Shown: positions 7,153 through 15,024 of the stretch, one piece after another
How the letters are laid out: each line of letters starts with the position of its first letter
Position numbering within the stretch: the stretch's first letter is position 1
From: Flavobacteriales bacterium
GTDB lineage: Bacteria > Bacteroidota > Bacteroidia > NS11-12g > UBA955
Assembly (NCBI GenBank): GCA_947457565.1
Contig: CANGWH010000009.1
Coordinates: 1 to 48,412 of the forward strand
DNA length: 48,412 nucleotides
Reading direction: 5' to 3'
Translations under genes and position numbers: made by a program
The notes under the pieces: model-generated
What the model was told of the DNA's origin: nothing
The model's database searches: none
The model's input: the letters and a program-made list of their open reading frames with translations, nothing else

Positions 7153-8598
7153 TTAGAAGTGATAATTCAATATTAAGTTATAATGGGTTAAATTAACCTT
7201 ATTAATCTCGAATTTCGGCAAATATCCTTGTTGTTCGATGGCTTGTTTCAAAACTATCAAAAACTGAATCTCCAAGCCCTTGAAAAAATCTTCCATGCTG
7301 TATCGAACATCCAAATTGGCTTGGTAATAAGCCGGAAAACCATATTTATTTAATTCGAAATTATAGATATTGGGCAGTTTATACCTACCTATTCCAACAT
7401 CAATTTTCAGAGGCATTTCTGTAAAACCATAACTGTACAACACATTCATCGCCCAAACATCGCCATAGCCTTCGTTTCGTTCCCGGGGCATAAAGGTATA
7501 AAACGGATCTCTACCCCATTCTCTGGGCATCAAGTAGCGTCCATGGCCGGTGATTCGAGTTCCATTAAGGGTAATTCGCTGGTTCTGATTTATTTGTTTC
7601 CCCAATCGAACCCCAAACACAAAACTTCTATTTTGGGGCTGAAAATACGCTTGGTTGATTTCTACATTGCCTCCGTTCCCCAATGAATGTTGATGAATCC
7701 CTTGAATTCCATAGATCCAAGCTCGATTCTTACTCCCTATTTTACCATCCCATTGGGTTAAGTATGTTTGAAACATATTGTACACCGTTTGCGACCACAA
7801 CATCAGATTCCCGCGGTTGGTTCTTACCGAATATCCTGCGTACAAAACAGAAGAATGCGGTAGATTACCGGCATATTGCGACCTCGAACCATCGGGATTC
7901 ACGCCCACACCGTATAGGCCTACAGAGTGTCCTACCGAAAACCATCGTACCGTGCTCCGTGGCGAAATTCGATCAATCGCACCCAACTGCAACAATCCGT
8001 TTTTCCCTAGTTTTTTTTCTGCTAATACACCTTGAACCAAGGTAGGTCGCATCCTTCCGTCTTGTGGATTTAAAAATGGGGTTCGAATATGTTGCTTCCC
8101 CGCCTTAATCATCCAGCTTTTCGATGGCAACGAATACTTTATGTACAAATCTTCCAATCGATCCAAATCATCGTGATTCCCTGGATTTAAGACATCAAAC
8201 AATCCCACTTCATAGCGATTGGGCTGATTGGAAAGTTGATCAATTTTAGTTAAATCGGACGAATACACATCATAAATGGCATATCCACTAATTCCCAACT
8301 GAAAATTTCGATAAACGCCGGTTTCATAACCAATACCCACACCTATAGCATTGGCGAAATAATCGGAATAATTGGATGCATTATTGGTAACCATGCTATA
8401 CCATCGGGCATGACCAAAAAAATTTCCCGACCGCAAAAAATCCTGTAACGACTTGGGCTTTACTTTAGCGCCTGTGGAATTAGTATCCAAGCTCACTCTT
8501 TCGTTGGGGTGAACGTAGGGATGATCTTGCCCCTTCAAGTGAATGTGGCTAAAAAATAAAGCACCAATTACCAAGACTACATGGCGAACACCAAACAT
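7153..8598 (-). CDS. Outer-membrane beta-barrel protein, OprD-like porin
   Basis: The chosen start (ATG 8598) gives 481 residues with a signal peptide (hydrophobic VVLVIGALFFSHI, then a GQ-D cleavage region). The frame is open upstream to 8673, but those codons would include the predicted operator and -7 element, so the longer start is unlikely. The mature part has many alternating aromatic/polar segments and ends in YHF, the terminal phenylalanine of outer-membrane barrels. Phrases such as SVLYAGYSVRTNRGNLML and SQTVYNMFQTYL resemble OprD-family porins. Being first in the unit with the SoxB-like gene, it probably admits a sulfur substrate to the periplasm. Barrel confidence is high; the OprD assignment is moderate. 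Confidence 0.75.
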   Translation of the reverse strand: MFGVRHVVLVIGALFFSHIHLKGQDHPYVHPNERVSLDTNSTGAKVKPKSLQDFLRSGNFFGHARWYSMVTNNASNYSDYFANAIGVGIGYETGVYRNFQLGISGYAIYDVYSSDLTKIDQLSNQPNRYEVGLFDVLNPGNHDDLDRLEDLYIKYSLPSKSWMIKAGKQHIRTPFLNPQDGRMRPTLVQGVLAEKKLGKNGLLQLGAIDRISPRSTVRWFSVGHSVGLYGVGVNPDGSRSQYAGNLPHSSVLYAGYSVRTNRGNLMLWSQTVYNMFQTYLTQWDGKIGSKNRAWIYGIQGIHQHSLGNGGNVEINQAYFQPQNRSFVFGVRLGKQINQNQRITLNGTRITGHGRYLMPREWGRDPFYTFMPRERNEGYGDVWAMNVLYSYGFTEMPLKIDVGIGRYKLPNIYNFELNKYGFPAYYQANLDVRYSMEDFFKGLEIQFLIVLKQAIEQQGYLPKFEINKVNLTHYNLILNYHF

Positions 8599-8604
8599 GA
8601 ACAG

Positions 8605-8648
8605 CGAAGTTCGCAGTATCGGTTGGCATAGTATGTGACTAAAGTCAC
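8605..8648 (-). promoter_or_regulatory. Predicted Crp/Fnr-family promoter of the porin/SoxB-like unit
   Basis: GTGACTAAAGTCAC at 8635-8648 is a perfect 5-4-5 palindrome matching TGTGA-N6-TCAC. On the minus strand GAACTTCG at 8612-8605 is a weak -7 candidate (four of six positions), again 36.5 nt from the dyad centre. The implied transcript start (about 8600) is only two or three bases before ATG 8598. It is the best dyad and the worst -7 box of the three, as expected for an activator-dependent promoter. Confidence 0.6.
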
Positions 8649-8848
8649 GAATTGATATAATCGTTACCAACAACTTAGATTTCCGTTATTCATTTTCCGA
8701 TTTAACTAAATTTGACGTGGACAAATTAAACAACCAGTAATCTCAGATAATTTATCGGCCAACCTAAATCAGCTAAATACGAAATAGTCTAACTTATTAG
8801 TTAAATACGAGACTAGGGAATTAAAATAGGTTAACTATTCGCTATTTC

Positions 8849-9643
8849 TTAGTCAGCCATATACGAAATAGGCAAATGAAACAGGTTTACTGCGTTTTGG
8901 GTGGTGGTTTTGGCCACTTCTTGCAACGAGACTGATTTTACCTCGGCCAGTTTTTGGGCCACCAACAAGGTATAGGAGGGTTCATTTCTACTTCCGCGAT
9001 GGGGAACTGGGGGTAAATAGGGCGAATCCGTTTCTAGTATTAGATGTTCCAATCCTATTTGAGAGAGAACTTCGGGCAAGCCTGCATTTTTATAGGTAAG
9101 AACACCGCCAATACCCAAATAAAAGCCTTCCAATTTTAAAATTTCCTGAGCCAGTTCGTAGCTTTCCGAGAAGCAGTGAAACACCCCGGTTAATCCTTTA
9201 CCTTTAAATTGTTTTAATAATTGAATGGTCTGTTGCGTTGCATTTCGAGTATGAATAGCGAGTGGCAACTTATGGGCCACCGCAAACTCAGCTTGTAACA
9301 AAAATGCCTGCTTCTGGATTTCTTCGGTAGTTTTATCCCAATACAAATCCATACCCATTTCACCCACGGCCACATAATTATGTTTGGTAAACAAATCGAA
9401 CATTTGGGTTAATACGGTTTGATAATCCTCTTTTACATCGCAAGGATGCAAACCCATCATGCCAAAACATTGGGAAGGATAATCCTGCATCAATTGATGC
9501 AATCCTGGGATTGAATCGAGGTCGATATTCGGCAACAAAATCTGCTTTACTCCGGCTTTCAAGGCTCTTTCTATGGCCTGAGGTCTGTCTTCGTTGAATT
9601 TATCAGAATAAAGATGACAATGCGTATCGATTAAATGAACCAT
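8849..9643 (-). CDS. tatD: TatD-family metal-dependent DNase
   Basis: This 264-residue TIM-barrel amidohydrolase-like protein has normal family length. IDTHCHL at the N-terminus carries the HxH metal pair (H8, H10). The VGEMGMD segment contains the metal-bridging glutamate, AIHTRNA and GVFHCFS supply further histidines, and LETDSPYLPP is the C-terminal TatD signature with its aspartate. TatD enzymes are cytoplasmic 3'-5' exonucleases or DNA-repair nucleases. The start lies six bases after the enoyl-CoA hydratase stop, so the two are co-transcribed. Ordinary family member. Confidence 0.95.
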   Translation of the reverse strand: MVHLIDTHCHLYSDKFNEDRPQAIERALKAGVKQILLPNIDLDSIPGLHQLMQDYPSQCFGMMGLHPCDVKEDYQTVLTQMFDLFTKHNYVAVGEMGMDLYWDKTTEEIQKQAFLLQAEFAVAHKLPLAIHTRNATQQTIQLLKQFKGKGLTGVFHCFSESYELAQEILKLEGFYLGIGGVLTYKNAGLPEVLSQIGLEHLILETDSPYLPPVPHRGSRNEPSYTLLVAQKLAEVKSVSLQEVAKTTTQNAVNLFHLPISYMAD

Positions 9644-9649
9644 TTCTAA

Positions 9650-10423
9650 TTACCAAGTTAATTTTTGTTTGTTTAAAAAGGCATCGATTCCTTTGATACA
9701 ATCTGGGGTGGCGCGGGCATGAGCATTCATGCGGGCGGCATAATCGAGGGCTTGATCACGTTGCATAGAAGGGATTTCCCGAAGCATTTCTTTAACCGTA
9801 GACACGGCCGCCCCGGATGTGCCTTCAGCACATCCCCGCGCCACCGCACCCACTGCCTCATCAATATCCTCAGAATTAACTATCCGCTGCACCAATCCCA
9901 TTTCCTTCGCCTCCGTGGCATCCAATATTCTTCCGGTTAACAACAAATCCCGCATAGCACCGCCTCCAATTTTCTCTGCCAAATACACCATCACCAACGC
10001 CGGAATAAACCCAATCTTCACCTCCGTATACCCAAAACTGGCTTCCGGAGTGGCAAAACACAAATCCGACAAGGTTGCTAATCCGCAACCCCCGGCCAAG
10101 GCCGGACCTTCCACCTGCGTGATCACCAACTTCGGAGAATGATACATCGCGTCAAACATCCTTCTCAATCGCTGAGAATCCACTTCGTTCTCCTCCAAAC
10201 TGTTGTTGCGCAACTGGGTCAAATACTGCAAATCCGCCCCCGCACAAAAAGGTTTATCCGAGGATTTTAACACAATCACACGTACATCCTCCCTGGCATT
10301 GGCCAATAAAAACGCTTCCGTCATCCCCTCAATTAACTCAACACTCAACGCATTGCGCTTCTCCGGCCTACTCATCACTATCCAAGCAATTCGATTTTCC
10401 ACAGAAAAATTCAACACAGACAT
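9650..10423 (-). CDS. Enoyl-CoA hydratase/isomerase-family protein
   Basis: Starting at ATG 10423 gives 257 residues, the usual crotonase length. The open frame continues to 10528, but those extra 35 residues are Gly/Ser/Arg-rich, unlike the family, and would include the predicted promoter. Crotonase features are SRPEKRNAL, CAGADL (first oxyanion-hole loop) and GPALAGGCGLA (second loop). Acidic residues in TPEASFGYTEVKIGF are the likely catalytic positions. It resembles the methylglutaconyl-CoA hydratase branch (leucine degradation), but the substrate is not certain. It heads a two-gene unit with tatD. The transcript is probably leaderless. Confidence 0.9.
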   Translation of the reverse strand: MSVLNFSVENRIAWIVMSRPEKRNALSVELIEGMTEAFLLANAREDVRVIVLKSSDKPFCAGADLQYLTQLRNNSLEENEVDSQRLRRMFDAMYHSPKLVITQVEGPALAGGCGLATLSDLCFATPEASFGYTEVKIGFIPALVMVYLAEKIGGGAMRDLLLTGRILDATEAKEMGLVQRIVNSEDIDEAVGAVARGCAEGTSGAAVSTVKEMLREIPSMQRDQALDYAARMNAHARATPDCIKGIDAFLNKQKLTW

Positions 10424-10427
10424 AGTA

Positions 10428-10435
10428 CAAAGGTA
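10428..10435 (-). promoter_or_regulatory. -7 element TACCTTTG directly before the enoyl-CoA hydratase start
   Basis: The minus strand reads TACCTTTG at 10435-10428, an exact TAnnTTTG. A TTTA lies 20 bases upstream (10459-10456) as a near match to the -33 TTTG. Only four bases separate the box from ATG 10423, so the transcript should begin at or next to the start codon. Confidence 0.55.
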
Positions 10436-10528
10436 CAATCCAAACTCCGTACTTCTAAAATACATCCTTGATCTCGCCTCCCAACAACTACCCCCACCAC
10501 CGCGTATAAACCCTTTCTTTACATCCAA

Positions 10529-12778
10529 TCACCAACGTACCCGAACCCTTTCCACGCCCCGCTTTAATCGATACTTCTCCAACCGCAACCCCAACCTACT
10601 TTCCCAGCGATTGCGGTTTACCACAGTCCTCTCCCAGCGCTTAAACCCCACATCACGTTCCCAGCCCTTGCCACTTAATTTAGCACTGTCCCATCCTCCG
10701 TCCCCAACACTACCCCTACTGCCCCCTTCAACTCCCCCAGAATAACGCTTCTCCCCAGTCCAAACCTTCCTTTTTACCGAAATTACCAAGGTTTCTTTAC
10801 GCTTATACCCCCAAAAGTCTTTCCCGCCCAATCGACCCGAAAAATAATCATCGGCAGTAACCCATCGCATCCGTTGAACCTCAATCCATACTCCTGTTAC
10901 CAAAATCAAAGCCAAAGCTACAGTCCAAAGTTGTACAACCCGATTCCCAAATCGAACTTCCAGCCACAAACACCAACATACCCAAACAATAAGCAAAAAA
11001 ACTAAACCAACCGCTACCCAATCCCATTGGTACGAAAACAATTGAGAAAACGGCAACTCCAAAACAAGCAACAACTTCCCCAGTACCCACGAATACAACC
11101 GGTCCACCACCATACCCAACCCGTTTCCTAACAACGGAATCCAACCAAAAATTAATACAATCAAAGCCGCATACAACAATATCGTAAATAGCGGAACCAT
11201 CAACAAGTTCACCGGCAAAAACCAAACTGGGAATGTCCCAAATCCCCCCATAATCAAGGGAAATGTAAATAATGTAGCCGCAACGTTCATGGCAACCGAA
11301 CCTAACAACAACTGCCAACCGGCATCCATTTTCTTGGCCCCTATCCAATACCGCATCCAACGCTCTACCCTACTTTCACCCCTTAAATTCTCTATTCTAA
11401 TTAACCAAAAATCCCTTAAAACAGGATAAAAAATCAACAAAGACAATACCGCTAAATAACTAAGCACAAATCCTAAATTGTAAATTGAATAAGGCTGTAA
11501 CAACAATTGTATATATGCGCACCCTAACCAAACATGCAAACTCGACACCCGTTTGCCCACCCAATACTTGGCCAACCACATCCACGATGCAGACAACATG
11601 GCTCTTACCACTGCCGCACTGCCACCCGTAAGCACTGCGTAAAACCAACCAATTACCATTAATATCAGTAACGCTACTTTCGTAGGTCGGGGCGTTCGCC
11701 CAAAACCCGTAAACACCCATAAAATAGCCCCCATCACCAAGGCTACATGCATGCCCGATACCGCCAAAACATGCATCAACCCACCAACTCCAAATGCTTT
11801 TACAGTTTCCGAATCTACTTCCTTCGTTTCGCCTACCAACAACGCTATAGCCATCGCCGCGGCTTGTGGAGACAACCGCCCCCGCAATTGATCGCGCAAC
11901 CAACCCAAACACCGCAACCGCAAATCCAACAACCCATTCCTAGACAAATACTTACTCCAACCCATCGGGACATAACTCCCCAATAAACCATACCTTTCCG
12001 CTACCATAAAAGCGCCCAATTGTACCGCACCAACCGTAGTATCCCGCACCAACTGATTCTCAATCCTAAAAGCCCCCAATCGCAACGCGCTATCAAAAGC
12101 TTGTCCACCCGTTTCCGTTGGTTTCGCCCCCCCCAAAGCCGCAGAATATCCGCTCGGTTTTATCGGCCATGTTAATCGACCGTAATACCCTTTCGACCCA
12201 AAAATCAACGGCCAATCCGTATCGTCGGGAATGCCACTATCCTCAAATTCGCTCAAGGCCGATCTTGGTATAATCCACTGTTTTAATGGACCTACCCAAG
12301 GCTCTGAATCTTTCCTCCATCGTGTAATTTCCACCCAAAACTTGCCATTTACTCGCGCCTCTTTAGCTACAGAATCCACACAATCCACCACCATCCAATC
12401 AGAAGATCCGCAAACCTGTTCAACACGCCCTCGTTCAAACACTTCCCAAATTCTATTACTCGGCAACTGAGGCGGTAATACCCAATAGCCTAACCCAACA
12501 TTCAAACAATAAATACACCAAGAACGAAACCCTCGATGTACCCTCGTTGAAAACGATACCCCTCGAAAATAAATCACCAGTAAAACCCCTAATACAACCG
12601 CCGATAACACTAAAACCAGGACAGCCCATATCCAAATGGATGGCTGATATCCTGAATTAGAATATTCCGGAAGCCAAGCAAATACTGCATAACCCGATAA
12701 TAAACCCAATAAAGGGAGGAAGAAAAAATGAGATCTAAAAAATCCCAGCAGCTGTTGGTGTACCAATAAATTTCGCAT
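10529..12778 (-). CDS. comEC: ComEC/Rec2-family DNA-uptake channel protein
   Basis: This 749-residue membrane protein has an N-terminal pair of helices and a soluble DUF4131-like part (about 20-230), then a competence-domain helix bundle. Signature segments are ALLVGETKEVDSE and LAVSGMHVALV (about residues 300-345). ComEC carries single-stranded DNA across the inner membrane during transformation. It lacks the C-terminal metallo-beta-lactamase domain of long ComEC proteins. Instead the last ~100 residues are a basic tail rich in Gly, Trp and Arg of unknown role, which may be poorly conserved. The coding strand is notably G-rich compared with its neighbours. Confidence 0.9.
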   Translation of the reverse strand: MRNLLVHQQLLGFFRSHFFFLPLLGLLSGYAVFAWLPEYSNSGYQPSIWIWAVLVLVLSAVVLGVLLVIYFRGVSFSTRVHRGFRSWCIYCLNVGLGYWVLPPQLPSNRIWEVFERGRVEQVCGSSDWMVVDCVDSVAKEARVNGKFWVEITRWRKDSEPWVGPLKQWIIPRSALSEFEDSGIPDDTDWPLIFGSKGYYGRLTWPIKPSGYSAALGGAKPTETGGQAFDSALRLGAFRIENQLVRDTTVGAVQLGAFMVAERYGLLGSYVPMGWSKYLSRNGLLDLRLRCLGWLRDQLRGRLSPQAAAMAIALLVGETKEVDSETVKAFGVGGLMHVLAVSGMHVALVMGAILWVFTGFGRTPRPTKVALLILMVIGWFYAVLTGGSAAVVRAMLSASWMWLAKYWVGKRVSSLHVWLGCAYIQLLLQPYSIYNLGFVLSYLAVLSLLIFYPVLRDFWLIRIENLRGESRVERWMRYWIGAKKMDAGWQLLLGSVAMNVAATLFTFPLIMGGFGTFPVWFLPVNLLMVPLFTILLYAALIVLIFGWIPLLGNGLGMVVDRLYSWVLGKLLLVLELPFSQLFSYQWDWVAVGLVFLLIVWVCWCLWLEVRFGNRVVQLWTVALALILVTGVWIEVQRMRWVTADDYFSGRLGGKDFWGYKRKETLVISVKRKVWTGEKRYSGGVEGGSRGSVGDGGWDSAKLSGKGWERDVGFKRWERTVVNRNRWESRLGLRLEKYRLKRGVERVRVRW

Positions 12779-12813
12779 AGTTTCAGTCCGATTTACTCAG
12801 ACCTACCCATGCG

Positions 12814-14253
12814 TTAACCCGGAAATATCCGTTTTATCAATCGCAGCATGTCCGAAGCAGCTTCGTCCCTACGACGCCAGTTATTCTCATCGTACCAACG
12901 CTCGTAAACATCCATTCTGCCACTGCCAGTAGGAGCCTGTAATAATTCGTGTATAAACGTACCCATTCGCTGAATATCACCCCCAAACAACAAATTGGCA
13001 AATTCAAACCGCCTCGAAATCGGCATTTGATTCACTATAGCCTCCACATTCATACCCGATAACGCAGGCGGAGGCAACTCCCCATTCGCATTCAATTCCA
13101 CCGAACTACTAGTATCTATTGGACTTTCAGTAATTGTATTGATGGCCGATATGGGCGGCTGAGGAACATCCAATGCAGGAACTTCACTAACCGAAACTTC
13201 CACCGCTGGAACCTCAACAGAAGCAACCTCTGCAACTTCACTAACCGAAACTTCCACCATAGGCACTTCAACAGAAGCAACCTCTGCAATTTCACTAACC
13301 GGAACCGCCACCACAGGCACTTCAACAGAAGCAACCTCCGCAACTTCACTAACCGGAACCTCCACCACAGGCACTTCCAACAAGGGCGCCAAATTAGAAA
13401 TAGCCTCGATTTCAGGAGCTCCCATACTACTTATCCCGGGCACAACAACACCCTCGGATTCTGGCATTGCCACCTCGTTCAATTCAGGCATTGCCCCTTC
13501 CTTAAACGCCAATGTTGCCATATCTTCCATACCCAAATCATCGGGATTTTGCAGTGATTCCTCCTCCGCATTATTCCTTTCAATAGGCTCCTCCCTCACC
13601 GAAATTGGCAACTCGAATTCAGGCAACTCAAATTCAGACGAATCGAAGTCGATAGTTGCAATTTTCGCAATAGATTCTTCCGTATTTGCATTTTTCGCAA
13701 TCTCGTCGCTGATCGCGTTACTATTCTTTTGTCCGCCCAATACCGGTACCGCTGCAAAAAACAAGTCCTGCTGCAAACTATCCGATTCTTTCGAAGATAT
13801 TACCTCCTCCTCTTTAGGAGTTTCCGACACCAAAATTTCTTCTTCAATCTCAGCTACAAGTTCCTGTGCATACAGCCCCAAATTCTCGGATTCTAACGCT
13901 TCTTCTGTCGCCGTTGCTGATGCACTTTCCAATTCTTCAACCCCTATCTCTTCCTCAAAACCCGCCACCAATATTTCCTCCGAGTTACCCAATTCCGCGC
14001 TCTCAAAATCGTCCACATTTTCATCCTCCGTATAATCAATCAAATCATCTGTCTGTGTGTCCTCTTCCGCATTCATTCCTGGCAATAACGCCATCACTGA
14101 CAAATCCGACTCAATATAGATTCTTGCAGAAAGTAATTTCAATTCTCCCAATAGCTCGATTTCTTTCTCCGAATCTTGGTTGTTTTGCAGTTCCTGACGT
14201 AATATTGCCATCGATTCCAGCAATGCATCGATGGATTTCTTTTGAAGTTCCAT
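12814..14253 (-). CDS. Acidic Val/Glu-rich repeat protein with conserved C-terminal helical domain
   Basis: I chose ATG 14253 (479 residues, MELQKKSID). The longer frame to 14469 would run into the divergent thymidine kinase gene and adds no recognisable sequence. Residues 1-~50 are a helical start (ESMAILRQELQ). A long acidic, Glu/Ser-rich low-complexity region follows, with an 18-residue repeat of the form VEVPVVEVPVSEVAEVAS. The last ~75 residues (ISRRFEFANLLFGGD through LIKRIFPG) match a C-terminal domain I recall from Bacteroidota hypothetical proteins next to tdk. No enzyme motif is seen. The function is unknown; the acidic tract looks like a disordered linker. Confidence 0.8.
   Translation of the reverse strand: MELQKKSIDALLESMAILRQELQNNQDSEKEIELLGELKLLSARIYIESDLSVMALLPGMNAEEDTQTDDLIDYTEDENVDDFESAELGNSEEILVAGFEEEIGVEELESASATATEEALESENLGLYAQELVAEIEEEILVSETPKEEEVISSKESDSLQQDLFFAAVPVLGGQKNSNAISDEIAKNANTEESIAKIATIDFDSSEFELPEFELPISVREEPIERNNAEEESLQNPDDLGMEDMATLAFKEGAMPELNEVAMPESEGVVVPGISSMGAPEIEAISNLAPLLEVPVVEVPVSEVAEVASVEVPVVAVPVSEIAEVASVEVPMVEVSVSEVAEVASVEVPAVEVSVSEVPALDVPQPPISAINTITESPIDTSSSVELNANGELPPPALSGMNVEAIVNQMPISRRFEFANLLFGGDIQRMGTFIHELLQAPTGSGRMDVYERWYDENNWRRRDEAASDMLRLIKRIFPG
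13181..13380. repeat. 54-bp in-frame tandem repeat (about 3.7 copies)
   Basis: The landmark ACTTCACTAA (ATTTCACTAA in one copy) begins at 13181, 13235, 13289 and 13343, exactly 54 bases apart. A second landmark, TCAACAGAAG, begins at 13214, 13268 and 13322. The unit encodes 18 residues of the Val/Glu-rich linker on the minus strand. Copies differ at a few bases, so the array is not perfectly recent. Confidence 0.93.
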
Positions 14254-14289
14254 GGTTGGTGGTAAAATTAGTAAAACAACAAGTAATTC

Positions 14290-14841
14290 ATGCGGGAATT
14301 TATTCTCATTTATGGCTGTATGTTCGCTGGTAAAACCACGAAATTGATCGGATTGTACAACGAGAGCGAAGTTGGCTACGACGAAAAAATCGCGGTTAAA
14401 CCCCTGCTCGACAAACGCTACAACCCCAATAATATCAATGCTCACAGCGGATTGCAAATGGTTGCGCATCGCATAAATAAGGCCGAAGAATTATACCCCT
14501 TATGCAACGAACTGATTAAAGAAGTGTACATAGACGAAATTCAGTTCTTTGGACCCTATATTGTCCATGCCGTATCGGAATTAATGATGAACGGCATTCG
14601 CGTAGTTGCTGCTGGATTGGATAAAGATTACCTAAATCAAGATTTTGGTCCGATGGCCGATTTAAAACGAATCGCAACCCAAAAAATCCAAGTATCTGCC
14701 AAATGTAACGTATGTGGAGCACCCGCTAACTTCACCTACCGTGAACCAGGCATTGAAACACAAATTGCGGTAGGTCATACCGATATCTACCAAGCTCGAT
14801 GCCAAGAACATTGGGATCAAGGCATGAACGGGAGAATATAA
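14290..14841 (+). CDS. tdk: Thymidine kinase
   Basis: This 183-residue type II thymidine kinase has the P-loop GCMFAGKTT at 9-17 and the DEIQFF segment near 92-97 (Walker B). CNVCG and a later Cys-x-E-H (ARCQEHW) belong to the structural zinc site. It phosphorylates thymidine for dTTP salvage in the cytoplasm. It is divergent from the repeat protein, with only 36 bases between start codons, so the two share a promoter region. Full length and ordinary. Confidence 0.96.
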   Translation: MREFILIYGCMFAGKTTKLIGLYNESEVGYDEKIAVKPLLDKRYNPNNINAHSGLQMVAHRINKAEELYPLCNELIKEVYIDEIQFFGPYIVHAVSELMMNGIRVVAAGLDKDYLNQDFGPMADLKRIATQKIQVSAKCNVCGAPANFTYREPGIETQIAVGHTDIYQARCQEHWDQGMNGRI

Positions 14842-14859
14842 CACCCATTCCACTACCCA

Positions 14860-14882
14860 ATCTTTTCCCATTTCGAAAAGAT
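14860..14882. terminator. Possible stem-loop after thymidine kinase
   Basis: ATCTTTTC and GAAAAGAT form an 8-bp inverted repeat around a CCATTTC loop, 18 bases after the tdk stop. No U-tract follows, so a role in termination is uncertain. Confidence 0.3.
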
Positions 14883-15024
14883 GTCTCTTCCTGAAAATCC
14901 TAAGTAAAACGAGAGCAATCCTCCGTCTGCCAATTCGTATTTCGTAATTTCCCAGACTAAAATTCAAATCGTCGTTTACCTTTTCCTTCGATAGCGTATT
15001 ACGTTCCCAAAAAATCGGAGAATC

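Noticed and set aside
8596-8673. The longer porin reading frame starting at 8673.
   Set aside because: Its extra 25 codons cover the GTGACTAAAGTCAC operator and have no signal-peptide character; the start at 8598 gives a normal signal peptide.
10203-10745. A 180-residue plus-strand frame rich in Pro, Ser and Arg.
   Set aside because: It is antisense to the enoyl-CoA hydratase and comEC genes; its composition simply reflects the G-rich coding strand of those genes.
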